From NCBI GenBank assembly GCA_030280995.1, contig JASXTE010000014.1, positions 22,664,150 to 22,728,149 of the forward strand: a DNA stretch of 64,000 nucleotides. Reading direction: 5' to 3'. Within the stretch, counting starts at the first letter, position 1; each line of letters starts with the position of its first letter. The position numbers were made by a program, and so were the translations under genes. The DNA is from Hemileia vastatrix (lineage: Eukaryota > Basidiomycota > Pucciniomycetes > Pucciniales > Zaghouaniaceae). Positions 57,801 to 64,000 of this stretch are shown piece after piece. The notes beneath the pieces are model-generated. The model had not been told where the DNA came from. It saw only the letters and a list, made by a program, of their open reading frames with translations, and did no database searches.

Positions 57801-58921
57801 GACTGGACACTGGGTACATATAAGGCATTAGAAGTGGAAAAAAGCCTTTGATTGATTAGAAGATCGACCGTTCCCAAACCTTGAGCCTGGATGGTTTGTC
57901 CATTGGCAGTGAGGAGAGTCTTTGACAAAGGAAGGAGTGAGGTGAAGAATCTTTCATTGTTAAAAAGGGAAAAGGAAGCACCACTATCAAGGATAGCGGT
58001 TTTGCTTGTGGAGTTAAGAATTGCAAGGGCTTTTCCTTCTTTTTGTTCCCGTTCCTTCTTCCTTCTGTGATATTCATCCCTTTTTTCTGGATGTAATTGA
58101 AAGCAGGTGGCCTCAGAGTGGGGTGCCAGCGGATTGTGTTTTCCATTGGAGCAGAGATTTTTATTCCTAACGTTGAAAGCCATACTTTTTTTTGATGGTT
58201 CAGACTTTCTTTGCTTCCAATCTTTCTCAAGCTCAGTTAGGACTTCTTCAATTGATGGGGTTTTCTTAGTTACTTTTATGTTGGCAAAAATAAGATAAGA
58301 CACATTGCGGTAAGATTCCGTTAAAAGATGAAGAATGTAGAAGGCGATAATTGTTGATAAGACTTCACCAGTGAAGAGTGAAGGAGAAACTTTGTTGAGG
58401 AGTTTGAGAGTAGAACAAAATTTCTTGATAGAGAGAGAGATGTCTGATTCATCAAAGTGGATGTTGAAGAGATCAGCAATGACACTTGCACAGTTTTTGG
58501 CAGAAGTAGACACATAGTGTTCTTTAATCTGTTCCCACAGAGTGGCAGGTTTGAAGACTGATTCGTCATGGATGAATTGATTTTGGTTTTCAGAATCAAT
58601 GAACATTCGTAAGATGAGGGCTGTTTGCTTCTTTCATAAATTGAAGATCTCAAGGGCGGCAGCATCAGTATGGGCGACGGTAGTTTTAAGGAGGAATTTA
58701 TCTAGATTTCGAATTCCTAAAGCATAAAACATCTGGTTTTTCCAGGATGCATAATATTTGCTATTGAGAGTCTTGACCCCTTTTATTTCTGAAAGATATG
58801 TGGTCTCCATATTGTTCCAGCTCTCGGTGACAAGGTGAGAGGTACTGGTGAGATGGCATGAAATAGTGTTAGAGGATGATTCAGAGAATGAGGATTCTGA
58901 ATTAGTTGGAGAGGACGCCAC
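54893..58921 (-). pseudogene. Copia F gag-pol polyprotein, seven in-frame stops, no frameshift
   Basis: One continuous frame of 1343 codons from 58921 to the TAG at 54893-54895. The start is GTG where E has ATG. Gag, protease (TAILDSGASFSLF), HHCC (HNSCGHPNNA...CIPC), integrase (IHMDLCGPI, VVTDNGG, PFAERGNHT with the catalytic Glu kept), RT (IFIHVDDLVICG) and RNase H (GFADADWGPSVG, FNDNQGAIALV). Stops: TGA 58634, TGA 57770, TAA 57239, TAG 56222, TGA 55730, TAA about 55400, TGA 55064. At 55730 and 55064 element E has Arg, so CGA to TGA; 57239 replaces the Glu of DNGGEF. Confidence 0.88.
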
Positions 58922-58941
58922 TTTGAGAAAAAGTTAGAGGA

Positions 58942-58958
58942 GCGCTGGGCCCATAACC
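58942..58958 (-). promoter_or_regulatory. Primer-binding site of copia F (half initiator tRNA-Met)
   Basis: On minus GGTTATGGGCCCAGCGC follows the LTR directly, almost the same as in E, and supports the same half-tRNA-Met priming. Confidence 0.75.
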
Positions 58959-59496
58959 TGATAAACGATAATGCTCAGGAGACCTGGTTCAGAAGGGATT
59001 AAATCAAATAACAATAAGTAATGAGATCAAAATAAAGAAGCCGCCACAAACTAAAAGAATAAAGAGAACAAAGATAAGAAAAATGAGTAATTAGTAAAAG
59101 ACTTTCCAAAGGACAGAATTAAGTAAAAGAGACAAAAGAGAGATGCATTGCAGCAGGAAGAGCATACTAAAATATAAACTAAGTACCTGGTTCAGAAGGG
59201 ATTAAATCAAATAACAATAAGTAATGAGATAAAAATAAAGAAGCTGCCACAAACTAAAAGAATAAAGAGAAAAAAGATAAGACAATTGAGTAATGAGTAA
59301 AAGACTGTCCAAAGGACAGAATTAAGTAAAAGAGACAAAAGAGAGATACCAATAAGCGGTCTGAGGGATCTCTCTTTTATAGAGGAGATTGGTGACTACA
59401 CAGGTACGGAAGAAAATTTTTAGATAATGAAAATAATGAAAAGTACATGCTAAGCTGACTGACAATAATGAAACGGAATTTAATATTACTATAATA
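58959..59496 (-). repeat. 5' LTR of copia F
   Basis: 538 bp, same two-unit structure as the 3' LTR. Confidence 0.85.
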
Positions 59497-59501
59497 ATTA
59501 C

Positions 59502-60929
59502 TATAGCTTAAAAGATGGATGTCTTCATTATTATTTCGAGATGCACCTCTATACTATTTTATATTATTTACTGATCATTTGATCATCTTACTAGACCAAC
59601 TCTTATTTTTGACCTTGACCTTGACCTTTTATCTCTCTTTTGACCTTATACTTGAAAAGTATATTTGAATTATTAACTTAACTATTTATAGCATTCTTAC
59701 AGTGGCAAAACTGAATTAATAGATACATATTTAACAAACAATTGCACATGCTCTAATGACTTGGATTTTCTCAAAAATTGGGTAGTGGAATATTGATTTG
59801 TTGCACCAATATATAAGAATCCAATGTGGAAGTATGATAGAACAGCCACAATGATCAAGCAACACGTAACAATGCAAATTAATAAAGAGTGCAGACAAGT
59901 CTCACTCTCTTGAACTATTTGCTTTATTATCACTGATCCCTCATTTCTTCTTCTCCCTATAGTAACTATGCACACTGCAAACATAAGAATGATGTTTGTC
60001 TTCCATCTCCATATGCCCAATTCTTCTCATTAATCTCACACTTACACACTTTCACCCACAAGTCTATCAGCAGGATTGTTCCTCTCTTACTCCAACCCCC
60101 CCAGGTGACTTTAAAAGAGGGTCTTCACTTCTTGATTATCCATCTGAGTCTGTTTTTTAAAATGGTAAGTGTGAGATGCAAGATTTTTGGAAGTGAAAAT
60201 GGCACCAGACATTTTTACTTATTCTGTTTCATACTTTTTTTTAATACGGATAGGTAAAAATGCTCAAAATTCAGAAGCATGATAGATTTAAATAATAAGT
60301 AAGGATTTATAATGGAGCGGAGAGAGAGGAGCAAGAGTGTAAAGACTTTTAAATTTAATAATTAGACCTAATCAGTTATTAAGTCTTTGAAAGTTGGCGA
60401 TGCTTAGAGAGCCAACCTTAGAACAAGGAAAGAGAAAAATCAGATGAGGTGGATGGAACATAGTGACAGATAGAGACAGTAATATCTGGACACAAGCGTA
60501 GCAAAGTGTCGCAATGAGGATACAGCAGAAATGAAGTAAATATTGAAATAACAATTGATTAGTGTTTTGAGAAAGAAATCAATAGGGAATACAGATCTAT
60601 TGTTTAGTATTTATATAACTATCATTATTATTGACCTATCTCAAGACCTAAAGTCATTACACATGCTACTGGATTAATGGATTTAGAAATAAGTGAATAC
60701 TATATAACTAAGGAGATTGGAGATGTTGAAATAAGGTTTGGTGAGTTAGGAAGCACACATCTATGGATTCTGACAGAGTGAAGTAAATGGAGCAAGAGCA
60801 GAAGAAGAGAAAAATACCTGATAGATTAAAATAATAAGTTAGGATTTATAATGGAGCGGAGAGAGCAGAGCAAGAGGAAAAGAAAAGAAAATATTAATGA
60901 CCAAATGAAAATAATTAAACAGTATATTT
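59502..60929. other. AT-rich region with a ~62-bp direct repeat pair
   Basis: 60281-60345 and 60821-60885 share GATAGATT-AAATAATAAG and GGATTTATAATGGAGCGGAG, 540 bp apart in the same orientation. A 107-codon minus frame (59697-60020) would encode two hydrophobic stretches (IILMFAVCIVTIG; SLLICIVTCCLIIVAVLSYF), but nothing else supports it as a gene. Confidence 0.4.
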
Positions 60930-61190
60930 CACCACGCAATATGGGGGGCGGACTTGTTAGCAAGTCCGCAACCTTGGACTCAAGTTCACCACAGATTGAA
61001 CACACATTGAGCTATTGACAAAGGAACCATACAATCAGGGATAAACACCACTCAGCAGAACAGTTTTAGGTGGGTCTTCAAGTAGAGTTCAATATGAGTT
61101 CAGTATGAGTTCAGTCTGAGTTCCATCTGAGTTGTGCCTGAGTTCAGGTTGGGGACTTGCTAGCAAGTCCACCCCCTATATTGCGTAGTG
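60930..61190. mobile_element. CACTA-type MITE with 3-bp TSD TTT
   Basis: 261 bp. Left end CACCACGCAATATGGGGGG, right end complement CACTACGCAATATAGGGGG. Both ends continue into GGACTTG(T/C)TAGCAAGTCC palindromes. Subterminal repeats GAGTTCAGTATGAGTTCAG lie on the right side. TTT at 60927-60929 and 61191-61193. No coding capacity; it would need a CACTA transposase in trans. Confidence 0.88.
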
Positions 61191-61193
61191 TTT

Positions 61194-61615
61194 GATGAGG
61201 AAAAATAGTAGGTAGTGTCATTTACTTATATATGCAATATAAAGTCAGTGGATGGGAACATGGAATTATACATATAATAGGGGGTATCAAGTTGACTGAT
61301 CTGCAATTAAATTAACTGCGGATAAAAATCCTTATACCCTAATTATCTTCTGCAATTATTTTTGCTAATAATTGGGTTATTAGACATTTTATGTGTCAAA
61401 GATGACCTCTTATCCAATATTTTTCTACTCAATTTTTCATAACCACATCTTGGCCTACTTTCATTCATAACCACATCTTTGACTACTCTCTGGATATGCC
61501 TTCTACCTTGCTGCGCACTCACATTCTCATCTCATCCTGTCTTTTCTCTCCATTAAGAACACCTCACCATCTCATCTACTTGGTTTTTCTCCTTTTCATC
61601 TTCAATTATCTTAAC
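61194..61615. promoter_or_regulatory. Upstream region of the trihelix-like gene
   Basis: AT-rich, with a repeated CATAACCACATCTTGGC/CATAACCACATCTTTGA pair near 61437-61482. It should contain the promoter of the gene at 61616. Confidence 0.35.
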
Positions 61616-62997
61616 ATGCCCCGTCATCATAGATCTTCTCAAAGGCAGCCTTCCCCCAGTTGTTCTTCAATTTGCACTACTCCCTCTTTCCCCCGCTCAG
61701 CTGAGAAATCAAAGACCTTTCAATTGAAAAAAATGATGATCTTGTTCTTATCAATTGGCTGAAAACTAAATCTAACTATGATTCTTATTTTGGTACTCAA
61801 AATGCAACTAAAGTAGGACAGCCCCCAGCATCAAAAGTTAATGGTTATCTTCTAAAGGCTAACAAATAACGGAATAAGAACAGGGGAAGGATAGATCTTT
61901 TACCTAAACAGATGTCTGAATGCTTCAAGAATTTTCAAGGAAAATACAAGAAGGCAAATACTCTTTCATCTTCTACTGGTTTTGGTATTACTGACATAAA
62001 TATCAGTAACGGCATCAAATCCATAGACAATAAACTTAATTCTTTATGTCCTTACTTAAAAGAGATGGATGCTATTTTTGAAGTGCTAGCTGATTTTAAT
62101 CCTGCAAACATGTTAGATGGTGAAGATGCTATCTCCAAACATGATGTCAAAAGAAATCTTTTTCCTTCTTCTTCTACTCAAGCCTCCCCTCATTTAACTT
62201 CAACAAATCAAGATATCTTTTCAATAGATCCTTATGGTGATATAAGCCAACCTGATTTAACTCAAGTATGTTTTTTTTCTTTTATCTTGCCAATTCTTTT
62301 TTTTATTTACATTTGCTTATTTCTAAAAAGGCTGAAGAACAAATGCAGGAGCCACAATCAATTGAGTCAGAAGCCAGCGACAATGATGAGGAGGAATATG
62401 TGACCTTGAACAAAAATTAAGTAGTCTAAATTCACACTCTCAAAGTAGAAGAAAAAGTGATACCTCATCTCAAACCCCTTTTTCTTCTATTGAAGAATTT
62501 TTGGAGAAACATGATGCTGGTAAGTGATACCAAACCTCTAAATACTTTACTCTGCTTTTCTTCTACTTTTTGTTAATGTTTCTTACCACTCTAGAGAAAG
62601 TGGAAGTTGCTAAAGAGACTCTAAAGTTTTTAAAGTAAAAAAGGAGCTCTATTTAAGGAAGGATGACAGGGTACATGATTTGGAAGAGAGGAAGCTCAAA
62701 CTCTCTTTACAGAAGGATGATAGGGCACAAGTCTTGGAGGAGAGAAAGTACGAACTCTCTTTGCAGAAGGATGACAGGACACAAGACTTGGAGGAGAAGA
62801 AATTTGAGTAATCTCTAAGTATTGAAAAATCAAAGAAAGAGGAGAGAACACTCAAGCATCAAAACCTCATGAAACAGATGAAATATTAGCTTGATTGTGA
62901 AGAAAATTCCAAAAAGAAATATTTCTTGATAGAATGTGTTAAAGCTAATAAATATGTTGAGTAAATTGAATGTTTAAAGAAATTGTTTGATGACTAG
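61616..62997 (+). pseudogene. Myb/SANT (trihelix)-like protein with coiled-coil repeats, decayed
   Basis: ATG 61616 (MPRHHRSSQRQPSPSC). The N-terminal domain reads DDLVLINWLKTKSNYDSYFG, then LPKQMSECFKNFQGKYKKA, SSSTGFGI and KLNSLCPYLKEMDAIFE. This fits the Myb/SANT-like DNA-binding domain found in TE-linked and transcription-factor-like proteins of rust fungi. Introns 62266-62330 (GTATGT) and 62520-62594 (GTAAGT). C-terminal coiled coil with three 18-residue repeats (KDDR-Q-LEERK-ELSLQ, 62659-62815). Breaks: a shift in the A7 run 61727-61733, shifts near 62400 and 62632, TAA 61867-61869, TAA 62809-62811, TAG 62887-62889, TAA 62962-62964. All four stops fit CAA/CAG (Gln) to TAA/TAG. Confidence 0.65.
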
Positions 62998-63235
62998 TTT
63001 GTTTTATTTCTCTCACACTTCAACTGTTCATAATTAATTGTACATAAAATTTTATCTTAATTTCCTGTATTTCTTTATGCTATTCATCATTAGTTAAATT
63101 TTCATATTTTAATGTTATAAATTCTTTTTTAAATAAAATTTTCAAGAATTTTTAATGTTAAAAATACTTTTTTAGTTAAAATTTTCAAGTCACATTTGCA
63201 AATTTCCCAATCCCACCCCTGCATTTGATTGAACT

Positions 63236-63393
63236 AAGGGGTGGGTATCACCAAAATTCTTTCAAGTAAAGAATTTTGCAAGTCTTATATGAAATTTTGG
63301 CAATACTATTGAAGTAAGGGATGGGTATCACCAAAATTTCAAGTCAATTTTTTTTCCAAGTCTCATATGAAAATTTGGTGATGCCCCCCCCTG
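63236..63393. repeat. Inverted and direct repeat cluster (ATCACCAAAATT)
   Basis: GGGTGGGTATCACCAAAATT (63240) and GGGATGGGTATCACCAAAATT (63319) are direct copies; AATTTGGTGATGCCCCCCCC (63373) is their inverted partner. It resembles a small hairpin element with GGGGTGG ends. Non-coding. Confidence 0.5.
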
Positions 63394-63418
63394 AAATTTA
63401 GTGAATCAAAGAAATCAA

Positions 63419-63745
63419 ATGGAAAAAAATTTAAAAATAAAAATTTCTTCAGCCAATTTTTTTCACCAGTCCCAATCAAGTTTTCCTAATTTATATAATA
63501 TCCAGTAGAACAAGCTAAAGCCAGATGCACTATTATATAAAAACAGTAATCTATCTTGACATAACTTTAAAAAATAATTGGAAGAGACAAATCCAAAATT
63601 AAATGAAAAAAAATTAAAAATGAAAATTTCTACAACCAATTATTTTCACCAGTCCCAATCAATTTTTCCTATTTTATATAATATAAAGAAGAACAACCTA
63701 ATGCCAGATGCACCATTATATAAAAACAGTAATCTATGTTGATGT
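63419..63745. repeat. Tandem duplication, offset 183 bp
   Basis: 63419-63560 and 63602-63745 share TTTTCACCAGTCCCAATCAA, GCCAGATGCAC-ATTATATAA and AAAACAGTAATCTAT. Non-coding, diverged. Confidence 0.7.
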
Positions 63746-63770
63746 AACAGAAATCAGGGTTCAAGGATTG

Positions 63771-64000
63771 TGGAGGTGAGATAAACGGGAGGAATGGGGC
63801 TACAAGGGTCGGGGAGGCTGGAGAGAGGGGTGAGGAAAGATATATGAGGTAGAGAAAAGGTTGGGAAAGAGTTGGAAGGGAAGATTAAGGGTTTCCAAGG
63901 GATTTTGAATGAAGAAAATGGTTGTGGAGAGGTTGGGAGGGGTGAAATGGGGATCAAAAGAGGATGGCATACAATGGTGCTGGGAGGGTAGCAAAAGGGG
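63771..64000. other. Purine-rich tract at the window end
   Basis: Strong G/A excess on plus (GGAGGTGAG, GAGAGAGGGGTGAGG, GGTTGGGAGGGGTGAAATGG). The complementary frames are low-complexity Pro/Ser and I do not call them genes. Confidence 0.5.

Larger units (their letters stand above)
54361..59496 (-). mobile_element. Ty1/copia element F, complete LTRs, TSD ATTAC
   Basis: 5136 bp, flanked by ATTAC at 54356-54360 and 59497-59501. LTRs 54361-54898 and 58959-59496, both 538 bp. Termini TGATAAACGA...TAATA, so one end is not the usual CA. LTRs differ at several positions (CGGGAG/CAGGAG, GGACTGAGG/GGTCTGAGG), so the insertion is older than E. Related to E in protein. Confidence 0.9.

Noticed and set aside
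59697..60020. 107-codon hydrophobic minus ORF as a membrane protein gene
   Set aside because: No homologue recognised, no intron or promoter evidence; hydrophobicity follows from T-rich sequence.

Overview
The window is a transposon-dominated, AT-rich fungal region with almost no ordinary host genes. Short GT-AG introns (50-101 nt), a Tnp2-type (CACTA) transposase, Ty3/gypsy elements including chromodomain-bearing chromoviruses, and Ty1/copia elements primed by an initiator-tRNA-Met fragment point to a basidiomycete. A TE-rich rust-type genome (Pucciniales) is my best guess, from family resemblance only; no species-specific marker was seen.

Layout. 1-9323: the right part of a large CACTA-type DNA transposon (left end outside the window) with a Tnp2 transposase pseudogene (-), an intact 312-aa gene of unknown function (+) and a SNF2 helicase gene (-) with one stop. 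It sits inside a gypsy LTR (9324-9615). 9616-13681: remnant of gypsy element A (+). 13714-26308: gypsy element B (-), whose 3' half carries two intron-containing genes for Zn2Cys6-like proteins on the opposite strand, a dense array of a 22-bp motif and several stem-loop modules. 26309-31260: tandem array of ~605-bp units, each holding a 46-bp palindrome. 31400-33107: CACTA-type terminus and a MITE with TSD. 33108-41552: chromovirus C (-), complete LTRs, TSD GAGAG. 42360-46130: MITE end plus truncated chromovirus D (-). 46131-48272: low-copy-looking sequence with small acidic ORF pieces. 48273-53678: copia element E (+), identical LTRs, TSD TAATC. 54361-59496: copia element F (-), TSD ATTAC. 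60930-61190: MITE with TSD TTT. 61616-62997: decayed gene with a Myb/trihelix-like domain and coiled-coil repeats. 63236-64000: small repeats.

How it fits together. Nearly every coding region is broken, and the breaks are strikingly uniform: most premature stops fit C-to-T change of CGA, CAA or CAG on the coding strand, as expected from cytosine deamination (methyl-CpG decay or a RIP-like process). Insertions are nested: CACTA in an LTR in gypsy A, and gypsy B at the edge of the palindrome array.

Best candidates for something undescribed: (1) gypsy B with its antisense zinc-cluster gene pair and ~35 dispersed copies of a 22-bp motif, which could be an element-encoded regulator with its binding sites; (2) the CACTA element carrying a SNF2 helicase and an intact unknown gene; (3) the ~605-bp palindrome array. 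All functional proposals are inference from sequence.
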